The position numbers and the translations under genes were made by a program. Positions 1-27,079 of a DNA stretch of 64,000 bases are shown one piece after another. Every line of letters begins with the position of its first letter. Within the stretch, counting starts at the first letter, position 1. This DNA comes from Alviniconcha marisindica (taxonomy: Eukaryota; Mollusca; Gastropoda; Provannidae). Location: NCBI GenBank assembly GCA_018857735.1, contig JABMCL010002055.1, positions 831,501-895,500 of the forward strand, given 5' to 3'. Below the pieces are notes generated by a model. That model did no database searches. It was not told where the DNA came from and worked only from the letters and a program-made list of their open reading frames with translations.

Positions 1-313
1 ACAAAGTACATAGAAGTTTCTGAGAATTTCTCTCTGAAGTAGTGCGAATGCTCTGACACAGTACAAGAGATTTGTCAGAAGTAAGTAACCTGTAAAGTGA
101 AAGGCATTACTTCATTATATTTCCTCATATTTGTTTTTATATTTTGTCATTACCAGCAGTAAATTCCAAGTGGTCTTTTGTTTTTGTTCTTTGGGTGAAT
201 TGTTGATGAATGCAGTTACGCTTCAGATCAGAGCCAAAGTATTTCACAGAATGCTGAGATTTATCCTGCTTGATATACCCTATATTAATATGGTATTACC
301 ATTATTCTGACAG
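1..313 (+). other. Intron sequence 5' of the first visible TIR-SLOG exon
   Basis: AT-rich non-coding sequence. It ends in a pyrimidine-containing tract and the acceptor 'attctgacag' just before position 314. The upstream exon(s) and the start codon of the TIR-SLOG gene lie outside the window. I see no coding signal here on either strand. Confidence 0.5.
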
Positions 314-14485
<14,172 letters not shown>

Positions 14486-17400
14486 ACCAAGTCCGTATTT
14501 GCATTCTCAGATTTTTTTGTTTGCATGTACTTACGTAGACCAGTTTCTGTTTCCATTCTTTCGATGCCTGAAGTGATGGAAATTCCGACATGAATGTTTA
14601 TAGATTTTTTTTAAAGTCAGTAGTTATTTCATCAAACTGTATTTGCAGCAGCTCATTCTACAAGTGATGTTTGTTTTTATAACATCTTAGTTTTTAGTCT
14701 TGGTGTTTTTATAACATCTTAGTTTTTTAGTCTCAGTAGTTTTCTTACCTGACTTGACAGTTCCTGGAGTATTTTTTTCTCATGTATTTTTCTCTTTCAA
14801 TTAAATTGTGCAATGAAATTGTGTTGGGCAATCATGTTAAAATTGACTGCTATTTTCAAAGTCAACGAAATATTTCCAAAGATCATTTATGCATGATTAG
14901 AAAATTATTTCACTGCCAGTGTTGAAGCAAATAGGAGCTTGTGAAGACTGCATCATTTTTACCTGCAGATCTTACACAAGGAGAGAGTGAGGAAGCTGAC
15001 TTTGTACGTGATTAAATCTTCTTCTTTTTTTCTCCATATTTATACAGTGTTTTTTGACTTGCACACAAGACAAAATGCCAGTACCTGCTGCTAGCCATTA
15101 CACCAGGACCAACTGTTCATTGGTTGTTTAGGTCATATGATTTACCTTCTAAATTTAGCATGATAGCTAGCCGCATGTGTGATAGACTGGCCAACAAGGA
15201 AATGAACGCAGATCTTGATCCACGGAGCATATTTCATCCGTGAACACTCCGGAGTGTCCATGGACAAGTTGTACACGCCATGAATACATGGCTTTAGGCT
15301 GCAAGCAGGGAATGTGGGTGGGTTTAATTGCTTAGGGCGAGGGTTAATCCAGTCATAAAATCATAGCCCTAGCCCAAACACCAGTTTTTAATGAAAATTA
15401 TACCAGTCATTAACTGAATGTACACATGCGTCAAGACGACCATAGTTCAGGAGCTGTGTGAGAGTCGAGGTGGCCATCCTGAGCTGTCGATCCTAACGAG
15501 CCTTCTGGTTTCTGTGGATGTAAAGAATTATTGAACCGTGCTTCAGCATTGGTCACAACTTGTCCCTAATATGTCAACTGACATCTGAGGACATTAATTT
15601 ATTAAACATCACTTCATCATCATCAGCGTCAAGACGTCTGTTGAGGTTGATAACTTTCTAAGGGAGGGTTGGGGATATGTGAACCTAAAGATTTTTATTT
15701 AATTTGAGAGTTTTTACGTTTTGGTTTGACAGAGAAAGCATTATTCCAGGTAATTTTGGGTTTGCTATTAGTGTATTCAGATTTAGAGAAAGGGGGCGTA
15801 TGTCTAAGAGTGTATGTGCGTGTGTTTCATGACTTAGAATTATTGAGGTATGTTCTCCATTGTGCTATCGAACGACAGCTTTAATTTCCCATTGGGATTA
15901 ATGAAGTATATTGTTATTGTTATTGTTAACCCTAAACATGCACAATGTGTGCTACTGAGACACATTGTATCTATATTTAAAAGGTAAATCATGTGACCTA
16001 AACAACCAATGAACGGTCAGTCCTGGTGCGATGGCTAGCTGCCTGTGTAATGTCAGTCTGTGTAATCATCCGCATTGGAACCATCTTTAACTCTTTTACT
16101 GCACCAGCCCGTAAGATTTTCCGGCTGAAAAGTGCATGTGCACGCCTGTAAACAGTAGATTTTCCTGTCCTGTAACAAATCTGCTTTTGGTACTGTGCAT
16201 TTTGATGCAAATCCTTTCACATGCTAATGTGCAAAAGAAAACAAAAAGGCTTAAGGATTCACACTTTTGTTGGTCACTTTCAAAATGACATCATGGTACT
16301 GAAAATGCTAAGGCTACAGGTAAAGCAAAAGAGAAAGAAGAAAAAAACAGTTGCATCAATTTCAGTTTTGAAGTTGAGTCATGTGAGCATTTGTTCTTCT
16401 TGTTGTATGAACTTACAGCTTGCTATTGGTCAGTTTTCTTGATCTGTTGTGTACATGTATGTTTGCAAGTATTCCTTTTTTAATGAGATCCGTTACCAGT
16501 ACGTTTTCAGGCTTTGACGAATGTATATTTGGATCGACTTCCTTTTGTACATATATATTTTTAGGAAGATTTTCAGATCTGATGCATGTCTATTTTTAAA
16601 CTGCTTCTTTTGTACCAATAGGCTAACGCCCAGTGTGATGCCCATTAATCTGAATAGTGGATGGCTTTGGTTGAAGCCCAGTGAGTTTGTAGTACATCCG
16701 AACACATTCATAACGGATATGGATACAGATATGGATGATTTATTCATTTAGGCCATTGCCCCTCATGAAGGGGTGCAGGTGGATGACCTACCACCTCACA
16801 GTACATACTATAATTATACCTATGAGTAAAAAAACCATCAAACTAACAATGATGTACTTGACTAGGTACTAACAATGACGGTGCGCTTGAACTATGACAT
16901 TGAATTGTGACATTCATAACAGAGAACAGTTGAGGTGCACAACAGGCAGAACAACTTCTACAGCTTTAAGTTTGGCATGAAGGGGGTTGGTGGCCAGAAC
17001 TTGTCTCCACTACCCAGCTAGCTAAATATATGCATTTAGTAAAGCATGACCTCAGTAAGATGTGTGAAATTTTGACTGCAAACAGGGTGACATGAGTGAA
17101 GAGTTATAATGTCTTGACCATCAAAATGCAAAAGGTTATGGGTGTACTTTCGTCCTGTGCAATTTTTTTCTTCTGTTTTTTTGAAGAGCGCAGAACGAAA
17201 CGTTTTAAAGTCTTGACTGGCAAATGCAGATGGATAATGGTGTGCTTTTGTCCTGTGGTTTTTTGGGAAGAATGAAACATTTCGGAGTCTTGACTGTTGA
17301 AATACACAAGTATAAGGCTACACTTCTGTGCTTTAGTTTTGGGGAGGCCCAGTTTCAAGGCTTTGAAGTCCTTTTGAAAATCACCCCAAACTAGGAACAG

Positions 17401-18190
17401 TACTCAAAAATCCTTGAAAATTGAGACTGTGGTAGTCTAATATATGCATATATTTGGGACACAGTGTTATCTTCAGTGCCCCTGACGTGTGCACACTGGA
17501 GTATTCTTATTGTACAGACATCAGTGTATGACTTGGAAGAAGAAGAAGAAAAGATGGATTTTGTGGTCTTTGAGGCTTGCCTGTGCTTGTTTGTGTACTC
17601 TGTAAGGTACACTAGTATGTGTCATTTTTGTGTGTGGATTTGCTGTTGGGTTTTGGCATTGTATTGCTCTGAAAGTGTTCACTGGCACCAAGCCTTTGTT
17701 GGTTAATCTGTTTTCAGGCTTCACGTGTGCTTGACAATGTGCCATATGTGTATGTTTTCATCTTAAACTGTTCCTTTTCCTGGAATGTTGCTGAATTTTG
17801 GGATTGGTTGTGCAAGATCACTCCTGTTATTCCATTTTTGTACAATTCCGTTGCTGTATTGGACTGTAAAATTCTGCAAAATTAGTTCAGTGGAGCTAGC
17901 ATTGTATACTAATGGCAAATAAAAAAGAAAACGTGATAAAAAAAACCACATGGCATTCTGAAGGCCATATTAAAAAAAAGAAAAATAATGCCAGTTTGGG
18001 GACAATTTATTAAGATGTACTGTGTTCATTCTGTCCTATTTCTTGTTTATTATTCCCCACTCCTCCACATCCCTTTTTCCACTTTGTGTGTACTAGAGCA
18101 AACATGTACCTCCAGCATTACAAAATCATTTTCACATCTCATAATCACAGTAGTTTAAAATGATGCACTCTTGGCTTTAAACCTTTTTGA
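14486..18190 (+). other. 3' untranslated and flanking sequence of TIR-SLOG gene; no further gene seen
   Basis: AT-rich. An ATTAAA at 14800-14805 and an AATAAA near 17918 could be poly(A) signals, but neither can be confirmed. A SINE-like repeat lies at 15441-15626. Short reading frames have no coding character. Confidence 0.45.
15441..15626 (+). mobile_element. Short dispersed repeat (SINE-like), copy 1 of 3
   Basis: About 180 bp: 'caggagctgtgtgagagtcg', 'ccttctggtttctgtggatg', 'ggtcacaacttgtccctaat', 'atgtcaactgacatctgagg', ending in a (CAT)n tail. Near-identical copies, same strand, at 42031-42208 and 55599-55765. No A/B boxes recognised, so the class is uncertain. Confidence 0.7.
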
Positions 18191-18197
18191 GATCTAT

Positions 18198-18515
18198 ACT
18201 GTTGTAATCTTGTTTTACAACTGTAATAAGCCTGCTGTTTGAAATGATCATGCAGAAAGAACGAAGAACATTTTTGATGTTTGAAACCTGTTACGTGAAC
18301 AAAGAAGTGGGTTTCCTGTACCGGTAAGCAAATATGTCAAGAAAGGAGTTATCTGTTATAATCTTGCTTTACAACTGTAATAAGCCTGCTGTTCGTAATG
18401 ATCATGCAGAAAGAAGAAAAAAATTGACATTCAAAAACTGTTGTGTGTGTGAACAGAGGTGGGTTTCCTGTACCGGTAAGCATATATGTCAAGAAAGGAG
18501 TTATCTGCCATCACA
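18198..18515 (+). repeat. ~154-bp tandem duplication
   Basis: Two copies of a block including 'acaactgtaataagcctgct', 'aatgatcatgcagaaagaa' and 'gggtttcctgtaccggtaag'. Confidence 0.85.
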
Positions 18516-18653
18516 GACGGAGTGCAGTGGGCTGACTGTCAATCCTTGCTGCATGTGCAAATGCAGCAGATACCACCATAAGACCTTAAAAGTGAGTCTA
18601 CTCGATTAAGAAAGAAAATCTGAAACAAGAATGACTGCTAGCATTCTAAAACA

Positions 18654-18907
18654 AGATCCAAACACATAAAAGGTTCAAAAGAACACTATTTATTAAGACA
18701 AAAACACAATCTGCAAATTCTAGGGGTAATTCCCTTTGTGAAGCTACAAAATGACAGTTAAACGGTGAAAAATGATGAAAAATTAGATGAGAAGTGAAAT
18801 AACTTCTCTTTTTGTTTGAGCTATGTTGTTTTCCGGTCCAGTGCGTGGAAGAATGTGATTTTGTCCTAATAAATAGCATTTGTTGAATATTTTATGTGTT
18901 TGGATCT
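18654..18907. mobile_element. MITE with ~50-bp inverted ends
   Basis: The left end AGATCCAAACACATAAAAGG is the inverse of the right end 'ttttatgtgtttggatct' (18890-18907). The similarity extends inward through the 'ttattaagacaaaa' / 'ttttgtcctaataaa' blocks. The same family recurs at 43413-43656 (both ends) and as one-ended copies at 26882-27078, 31345-31560, 31701-31917 and 33045-33145. Confidence 0.75.
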
Positions 18908-18929
18908 ACTCAATGAAGACTGTGGGTGG

Positions 18930-19205
18930 GGATGCTGCTTAATGGTAGCGCGCCAGACTGGTGATCAGGTAACAGGTTCGAATCCCAGCAGGAGAAAAAT
19001 TTTCTCCAGAGTTAAGTTTCTTTGTCAGTTCTTGTTTCAGCCGTGTTACTGCAGTAGCACGTAAGACAGATAAAAGTATACATAAAAGTGCATAAGTCTG
19101 AGTGTGCTGCTTGTGCTGTCCAGAGTCATGCACAGCTCACCAGGGAATGCTCGTCCAATATCAGCTCACTGAGGACTGAGTTTTGGCTTAATAGAGTGGA
19201 ACTGG
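18930..19205 (+). mobile_element. tRNA-derived SINE
   Basis: A tRNA-like head with A-box-like 'tgcttaatggtagcg' and B-box 'ggttcgaatcc', then the shared core 'aaaattttctccagagtta' and 'gtgttactgcagtagcacgt'. It is not a functional tRNA gene: there is no acceptor-stem pairing, and the core follows directly. Confidence 0.75.
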
Positions 19206-19602
19206 TGCACACAAACTGGTCTCCATTGAAAGAAGAACATTTTTAGAACTGCAGGCAGAGAATGAGTCACTGAATCTTTCCCCCACTGCCCTCACGTAGG
19301 GAATAGTTTCTCAGCCATCCCCACCACCACCATCACTCGGTAACAGTGGCACGACTTTCTCTAAACTCCGAACTCTTTCATAAACAAGTTCCACAGTTTG
19401 TGTGAACAGACATGTGCCAGCTGACTTTCGTGTCTTTTTCCGACATGGATGCGTGTCTGACATGGACCAGACATGCCTTCTATGCCTGCTACAACTTCAG
19501 ATACTCCTTTAACTGAAGACTGCCGTTAAGTGATTCAGTCTATTTTCTTTTTTTTCACATTTCTGCTGAGAAGGAAAGTCTTGTACTCTGTATTTCTCCT
19601 TG

Positions 19603-19627
19603 CCCCCCCCCCCCCCCCCCCCCCCCC
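19603..19627 (+). repeat. Poly-C tract (25 nt)
   Basis: Uninterrupted C run. A G run of 21 follows at 19751-19771, so the two could pair. Confidence 0.97.
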
Positions 19628-20219
19628 TTTTGTTATGTATATACTTTCATATTGTGAAAACTACCTTCTTGTTGCTCCTCTTTCCTTTTCTTTTGTGTGT
19701 GTTACGGGGGAAGGGGGTCTTGTTTTTGGTGTGTGGTTGTGGTTGTTTGTGGGGGGGGGGGGGGGGGGGGGCAGGGACGGGGACTATGAGGACATGTATT
19801 TTTAAGCTTTCATGCATGAAGGTGTTCTACTCAGTTTGAATTGCTGAAAATACAGCAAATTGGAGGAAACAAGTGAGTGATATGATTTACACCTCCTTTT
19901 CCTTGCTTTTGACGTGACTTTGTTTTGTGATTTGTATTCCATGACGACTTACCTTTCAGCTGTGCGCGGCTGGGTATTTTTTCACCCAGCCTTGTATTGT
20001 AATGTTGTTGTGAACCTTCTCTGGCTAGGCCAAAAGAGAAGGATTTTGGGGGGTTGTTTTTGGCGTTTTGGCCAAGCACATTGTTGCAGGGCTTTTATTC
20101 AGTAGCATGCATCCATCCACTTCAATATCATTCCACTGTCTCATTCACACTTCTTGCTATAGTTCCTTCAGGTGGTTTTGGCTGGAAGAGAGTTAGTGAT
20201 TGGATTTTATAATGTCCAG

Positions 20220-20610
20220 TCAACATGCAGGGTTGCTTCAGCAAGAGCTGAAACCTGGAATATTCTCTTGTTCCATGACTAACCCCCTGAGAATATTAGA
20301 CACCTCCTTTTAAAGGAGCTAGCTTTCTCAGTTCCAGTGGGGGGGAAAAACACACAGGGTTACTTCAAGAAGAGCTGAAACCTAGAATATCCTCTTGTTC
20401 CATGACTAACCCCCCTGAGAATATTAGACACTTTCTCCTTTTAAAAAAGCTAGCTTTCTCGACAACAATGCAGGGTTACTTTGGGAAGAGCTAAAACCTG
20501 GAATATCCTCTTGTTCCACGACTAACCCCCCTGAGAATATTAGACACTTTCTCCTTTTAAAGGAGCTAGCTTTCTCAGTTCCAGTGGGTGGGTGGGGGGG
20601 GGGGGGGGTG
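20220..20610 (+). repeat. ~120-bp tandem repeat, 3 copies
   Basis: Units contain 'agagctgaaacctggaatat', 'cctcttgttccatgactaac', 'ctgagaatattagacac' and 'agctagctttctcagttcc', ending in a G-run at 20592-20608. Confidence 0.88.
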
Positions 20611-20952
20611 AATAAACCCAACAGATTTAGGCTTTTGTGGCCTGGTCAGATTAAATCCATGAAGTTGCAGTGCAGCTACCCAGATGTCATGGCATGCTGC
20701 AGGCATTTTTTGACAGGCATGCAGGAAAGCAACTGCATGCTCAAAATCTCATCTGGCTGTGGATAGGATTGGGTGAAGTGTTACAGAGGAAGGGAAATAA
20801 GACCTTTCAGTGTGGCATGGGTCTGCTTGCTTCATATCCAGTGCTCAACTGCTTTCTCCGGGTTTTGTGGCATGTACGGTATTGTGAAACACAAGAGTGT
20901 TCCTTTGTATGATAAATTGTGTCATATAATACATGTCTGAGAAATATACAGC

Positions 20953-21425
20953 ATGAGTGAGGATAGCTCAGTGGTAGAGTGGTGGACTCCTGACCAGAAT
21001 GTCATGGGTTCAATTCCTGGCAGGAGTGGCAGGAGAATTTTCTTCTCCAAGGTCAGCTTTCTGTGCTGACACTTACTTCAGTATCCATTCCACCCCCGTG
21101 TTACTGCGGTAGCATGTAAATCCCTGTCATTCTGCCAAAAGTGCAGGTGACAGGTTAAAGTGAAGCACACGTCTACTCTACACATGTATCTTCAAATATA
21201 ATGACTATAAACTGGTGCTTGGTTGTATGGTGTACAAGATGGCAGCAGTTCCTCGTGGCACCAGTCACTTAACAACCAAACAGTATGCCACTTTGATGGA
21301 TATTAAAAAACTCACTGTGAAAAGTGAGTCGCTCATTCAGAGTTGCATATGACTAGAGTGCAGTGGGTTGGCTCAGAAGCAGAGAATAGTGCCATATAAT
21401 TGCCATTGTGAAGTGTTTAGGGCTT
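20953..21425 (+). mobile_element. tRNA-derived SINE, near full length (~470 bp)
   Basis: Head 'ggatagctcagtggtagag' (A box) and 'gggttcaattcctgg' (B box), then core 'gagaattttcttctccaagg', 'gtgttactgcggtagcatgt' and 'tctgccaaaa', and a 3' part ending 'cagagaatagtgccatat'. It is the + strand sibling of the SINE at 60626-61125. Confidence 0.85.
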
Positions 21426-21801
21426 ATCTCAAGATGGGGCACTCAACAAGTGTTCATGTAAATCGATCAAAAGGCCACTCATTGAATAATTAATTTTGTA
21501 CTGCACGCCAGATCTATGAAGATCGAGTGACACATGGTGCTCAAAGTCCAAAAATTAGTATTGACTCTTTCTTAGACTTCTTTGTATTTCTAACAGGATA
21601 TTTCTAGCGGGAGAGAGTATACTTCTTCGGAATTCAGCGTCTGGTTTGAATGACTGTTTTGCAAAGTTGTAAGATGTGAAACAACTAAAAATGGTCGCAT
21701 TTTAGAAATATTGCTACCTGTATAATTTTGATATAATGGTGGTCATGGCTTGCATGGTCATCTTGGTGCTGAACACTGAACATCACTTTTCTACCCCTCC
21801 A

Positions 21802-21829
21802 CCCCCCCCCCCCCCCCCCCCCCCCCCCC
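21802..21829 (+). repeat. Poly-C tract (28 nt)
   Basis: Uninterrupted C run, followed 40 bp later by a poly-T run. Confidence 0.97.
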
Positions 21830-22054
21830 ATCAGTAGAGGTGAATATGTAGCAACTTGTTTTCTTCAACCCCCTTTTTTTTTTTTTTTTAATGCCGTGCA
21901 TACAGTGGTGGTTTTTGCATGTGTGTGCTGTCAAAACACACACTTCAACACAAACCCACAATCTCAACAGCATACTTTTGTCATTTTACTTGGCCCAGAT
22001 ATTACCCTATGTGGCTGGCTGTGCTCAAAGCACCAGCTAACGAACCAACTTGTA

Positions 22055-22665
22055 GCTTTACACCGAGGCCAGTCGATTTTGTACCGAGGCACAGTCCTTG
22101 ATTTTGTACGGAGGCACAGTCCTTGATTTTGTACTGAGGCACAGTCGCTGATTTTGTACCAAGGCACATTCATTGAAGGCACTGTTGCAGTGCCATGGTG
22201 TGTTTCTTTTAGCTGTGCATGTTTGGAACCTCCCTCGGTGGTGCACTGAGGCCAGCTGATTTTGTACGGAGGCACAGTCACTGATTTTGTACTGAGGCAC
22301 AGTCACTGATTTTGTACAGAGGCACGTTCATTGATTTTGTACTGAGGCATAATCCTTGGTGGTGTACTGAGGCACATTCATACATTCCTTGGTGGTGTAC
22401 AGAGGCACGTTCATTGATTTTGTACTGAGGCATAATCCTTGGTGGTGTACTGAGGCACATTCATACATTCCTTGGTGGTGTACTGAGGCACATTGATTTT
22501 GTATTGAGGTACTCATTAGCAGTGTACTGAGGTACGCTCATTGAGGCACTCACTGAGGCACCTTCATTGGTGGTGTACTGAGGTGTAGTGAGGCACATTC
22601 ACTGACGATGTACTGTGAAGCACACTTACTGGTGGTGTACTGAGGCACACTCACTGACGGGATAC
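22055..22665 (+). repeat. ~24-bp minisatellite, about 22 copies
   Basis: Units alternate 'gattttgtactgaggcacagtc' with 'ggtggtgtactgaggcacattc'. Open frames on the - strand (22058-22516) reflect repeat periodicity. Confidence 0.9.
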
Positions 22666-22689
22666 TGCTGATGTAAGAATGAAGGTCTG

Positions 22690-23575
22690 CTCCAGTGAGA
22701 ATTAACCTACAGCTAACAACAACAGCAACAAGGACTTCCCCATTTGGAACTGGAAGTATGTCAGAACAGAGCTTTACATGCTTTGCACACTGCCAGGAAT
22801 TATGCCTGTTAAACTGATGCCTTCCAGGTTCATTTCTTCCATGTTTTCTTAACCCTCCTTCCAACATAAAGTGATGTGGCTGCAGTACACCAGCCTTCCA
22901 CTTCAGCTAGCGATTTGGTTGGTGGTTTTTCATTCTGACCTCTTTGGGGAGGTCACAGGATGTCCTCAGATTTTCCACAAACTGGGGTTAGTGTGGCAAT
23001 GTGAAGTGAATTTGTTTTGAGCTAGAACACTGACAACTTGCTGGTTTTTGTTAATTTGTGGTTTTAAAGTTGATTTTTTTCTTTTTTTCTTTCTTTTTCT
23101 TCTTTTTTAACTACTTCACTTTGATATTGTCTACATGGTTGACTTGTTGCTAAAAGTGAAGTTATGAAACTGACTTGATATTATTGTGAGAATGATAGCA
23201 AACTTTCACTGGAGACAAAATCTCTGGTTTTGGAGCAGGTTTTAAATTATTTTGTTTTTAAAGATATTTGTACAATCCATAGTTGATTAGACTTTGTGAC
23301 AAAGTCATGTGCATTGTGGCATTGATTTTAGCACCACTACAACAATCTTTGCATGCTGAATGTGAGAAATAAAGTTCAGTCTATCTACTTCAAGCATTTT
23401 GGATGGAGACAGCTTATGGAATGGAAGTCTGTTCACACGATCACAGAAGTTTGCAAAAAAATTTGAAAAATGGCAGATCTTTGAAGATCACAAGCAGACA
23501 GCATGGTGCTTGCTAGGCCTCTGAAAACATTGGTCACACACAGACATCAGGTCTCCCCAGCCTCTCGATAACAAT
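22690..23575 (+). other. Non-coding, nothing recognised
   Basis: AT-rich unique sequence. 'gagaaataaagttcagtc' near 23365 contains a canonical AATAAA but has no supporting gene nearby. Confidence 0.4.
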
Positions 23576-23576
23576 A

Positions 23577-23675
23577 GTAATAATGATGGTCATTTCTATA
23601 GCACCGTATCTCACCGACAAGGGTGAGTGCACCGCGCTTTACAAGGTCAACAGAATTGTATAAAATAAAACCTCA
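23577..23675 (+). mobile_element. Dispersed repeat fragment with 'catttctatagcac' motif
   Basis: (AAT)n-like start followed by 'gtcatttctatagcaccgta' and 'gcgctttacaa'. Related fragments at 11605 and 29305 suggest the reverse-oriented 3' end of a SINE/LINE family. Confidence 0.5.
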
Positions 23676-24352
23676 AAAATGATAATGCAGTCATAATAGT
23701 GTATTCCTCACACACCACCTATACACATGCATGTGTGCGTGCGCGCGCGCACACACACACACACAGAGGGAATGTAACAGAGTGAGGAATTAGACAAGGA
23801 AGAAGACATGTTGTGGTATTGTTTGCATACTGTGCGTGACTGTTCCATCACAGTACTACATCTTAAACATGACTGTGTTCCATCACACTGCATCAGTCCC
23901 AAAATGTAAACACCACACACACTTTGTGTCTGAATGGTAAACAACTTGGTGAAGTACAGATAGTCTTTTTGTTGCTATTGTTGTTTTTCTTTTCCTGACC
24001 ACCACTGACCCTGAAATAGGCTGTTTGCCACGGAGCCACAACCTTGACCTTGGCTTCACACCCTGGGCAGTGACGCGTAGTCTGTACTGTCAACTGAGTG
24101 TCAGGATGGTCAGCTAGCGTTGTACACAGGGTGTATGTAACAATGAGTCAAGGCATTAAGAGGTCGTTTTGTCTGGATGCCCACAGGATAACTGACTTAG
24201 CACCATTTCCCATTCAATCCTTTGAGAATGAAGCCCTGACACGGCTGATCATGCCTGAGACATTGGGAAGCTTAAAATTTTGACATCTTTTTAAGTCCCC
24301 CCTCTCTCTCTCTCTCTCTCTTTCCCTTATTTTTTATATATATATTTTTTTT

Positions 24353-25195
24353 TGTAGGGGTGTCCACAGGGTAACCGACTTGATAAAGCAAATCGCTAAT
24401 CAGGACAACCGATGACAAAGCATCAGGATGTAAACAAATGCAGACGAAAAGAGAAATGCAAAATGGCTGCCCAAATCAGGCATGCTAACAAGTGGGTACA
24501 AAAGGGCCAATAAGTCAAAGACATAAAAGAAAAAAACGCATGATGGAAGAGAAGAGGAAAACAAACAAAAACAAACCACTTTCCGGAAAGAAGGAAGAGG
24601 CAAGAACTGTCTGCGAGCAATGGGACAACAGCTGGATACACGTAATCCGTGTACACAATACAACCCACTTAGCAGTGACAACAACAGGGCGAAGCAACTG
24701 ACACTCATGAAGAAAGAATGAGTGGTCTCGTTAAACATCAAGACTACCCCCTCACTCGTACATCGTAAATGAATGATATATTTTGAGAAACAAAAGAACC
24801 AGCCATGAGAAAACAGTGATTGGCATAAACCGGTAACTAGCCCAACCCCAAACCCTAACCCAGGGAGGCCACAAAATCGTTAGACTACTGAACTAGAACA
24901 AACAAAACTTTTTCATCTTTACATATGATGAAACAAACAAGGATAAATTGGGAAAATAAAATAAAACACCCAATAAAAGGCAGGCTCCCTGATGAGATCT
25001 AGCCTGTTGTGAAAGCTAGAGTAAACACAACAAAAAAAGACCGAAACGACAAGCACCTTACTAGCTTCAAGAAAGATGAAATAACAAGGGGGAAATAAAC
25101 AAAGGGCCAACTACTGGCAATGGCGTCGCAGATTCATCCATGGAGATTCAAACTGGACATTTTACCAAGTCGGTTACCCTGTGGACACCCCTACA
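24353..25195. mobile_element. DNA transposon (non-autonomous) with 35-bp terminal inverted repeats
   Basis: The left end 24353-24387 starts TGTAGGGGTGTCCACAGGGT and continues aaccgacttgataaa. The right end 25161-25195 is its reverse complement with one mismatch. The interior (~770 bp) has no long coding frame. No clear target-site duplication is visible. A degenerate relative of the terminus occurs near 24170-24200 ('tgcccacaggataactgact'). Confidence 0.8.
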
Positions 25196-25199
25196 GCGC

Positions 25200-26880
25200 A
25201 TGAGTGCACTGTTTTATTCATACGGCATTGTTGTCTATGACGTTCAGCGGATTTTTCTGTTTTTATTTTAACCTCCTGAAATTAAGTTCACAATGAAAAT
25301 GGGGGGGTTCTATTTCAACATATGCACACATGTATAATAATGTTACTATTACTTGATTAGTAAACCGGATTACTGTATCAAAAGTTTGACCGTTTCGTTT
25401 ATAACCAAGCAACATGTCTTCACAGTTAACTTCAGTTTGATCTCAAACTTAAGATAAGCTGTTTGGTTCTTTTTGTGATACCTCGGTGAGGAATCAGTGG
25501 TTGAATCTTATCGGGGGGGCTACCATTGTTGTGATCAATGTGCAGGGTTTTCCCCTTTCCCCGGGCAGGGGTCTGGCTACATCCATGCAGGCCTATCCTT
25601 GTGTGATGTAATTGCGGCTTTCTTTCTTTCTTTTGCATCTTTTTTCTTTCTTATCCACGATTCACCACAACCGGCCCATTGGCACTATTATTAAGTAATA
25701 GAGCACAAGTCATTATGTTGGCTGCCCCATCTTTTCCACCATCATTTCTTTCTTTTCTGTCTTTGGCTTCTTCAGCTATATGCCTGCCTGACTGCCTTGA
25801 GTTCAATTGAAATATCGTTCACATAGGTAGATAGCCTAACTAAACATTGCTTCTTCAATCCTGTTGTACTAATTTTTCATTTTTAAAGATATCGCTTAAG
25901 GCTGTCACAGTCCAGTTTCCAGAAAAACCATGCATGTCACAACACTGTCTACTGTGTCGGGCATGGACGTCTTGCCCGAGATCAGGGGAAGTAACACCAA
26001 AACGGTTTAAAAATAGCACCGTGGCAAACGGCCTATTATGTCGATATCATCAAGAATTCATGTTTATGTGTGGAAAGTTTGATGGCTATCATCACCACAC
26101 AAAGTTTAAAAAATCTCACCAACAGAGTTTTTAAAACTATTTTTTTTTAAACACAGACAGTTTTTGCTGTGACTACATGAACAAGATCATAAGATCACAT
26201 TGACCGTTCATACAGGTCAGGAACTCTTTTGTATTGAATAAATATGACAAAACTGATTGTTATGAGAACTGTACCCCAGAGAGACTCGTTATGAAAATTG
26301 TAACAGCCTTTCATTCAATTCCAGACAGAATGCAAAAGAATTGTACAACACGTGTATGAGCTCTCTTTTTCTGTCATACAAATTTGATCTTTGTTAGTGC
26401 ACATTCATCACAGTTTATGACAACACCTGTAAACATGTGCACAAACACAGGTAAACACTGGCAGTGTTTTGACAATGATGGCTCATGTACAAGCACATGT
26501 GTCAGACCCACTTTAAAAGGCAAACTGGTGATAACCACTGATATATCTACACAAACAAAGCATATGCAGACATCAGATTCTGAAATACCAGTCTTGGTGG
26601 AAATTCACACATCTGTTTAAAAAAGAAAAGAAAAAAAAAAGCTGGTAGTGGTACTCTAATAAAATAATAGTTTACTGACCTGTAAAAGGTAATTCGCTTT
26701 CAAACATACCACAAATGTAACAAAAAACCTGAAACAAGAATGGACACCAAAACACAAATCTGTTAAAAAAAAGAAAAAAGAAGAAGAAGAAGAAGAAGAA
26801 AAGCTGGTGCTAAAATAATAGTTTACTGTCCCGTGAAAGGTAATTTGCTTTCAAACATACCACCAATGTAATGAAAAACC
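25200..26880 (+). other. Non-coding, AT-rich, nothing recognised
   Basis: Short frames only. Two similar ~180-bp blocks (around 26600-26700 and 26760-26890: 'tttgctttcaaacatacca', 'cctgaaacaagaatgg') show a local tandem duplication with a GAA microsatellite at ~26780. Confidence 0.5.
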
Positions 26881-26881
26881 T

Positions 26882-27078
26882 GAAACAAGAATGGCCAAAA
26901 CAAAACAACAAAACAGCTCAAGCAAAAGCAGATAAGTATCCTACATCTAATTTTTTATTGTTTAACTGTTGTTTAAGTGTTCTTTTGTAGCTTGTAAAAA
27001 GGGATTACCCCAGAAATTTGTACGCTGTGTTTTGTCATAATAAACAGTGTTCTTTTTAACCTTTTATGTGTTTGGATC
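26882..27078 (+). mobile_element. One-ended copy of the AGATCCAAACACAT MITE family
   Basis: Begins 'ctgaaacaagaatggc' and ends 'ttttatgtgtttggatct' with the internal 'gataagtatcctac' block. Confidence 0.65.
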
Positions 27079-27079
27079 T

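Noticed and set aside
20953..21030. Apparent tRNA genes at 18.93, 20.95, 55.07 and 61.1 kb
   Set aside because: A and B boxes are present but acceptor stems do not pair and SINE cores follow directly; these are SINE heads.
22058..22516. Overlapping - strand frames with VPQYKISDCASVQN repeats
   Set aside because: Products of the 24-bp minisatellite; no splice sites, promoter or non-repeat coding part.
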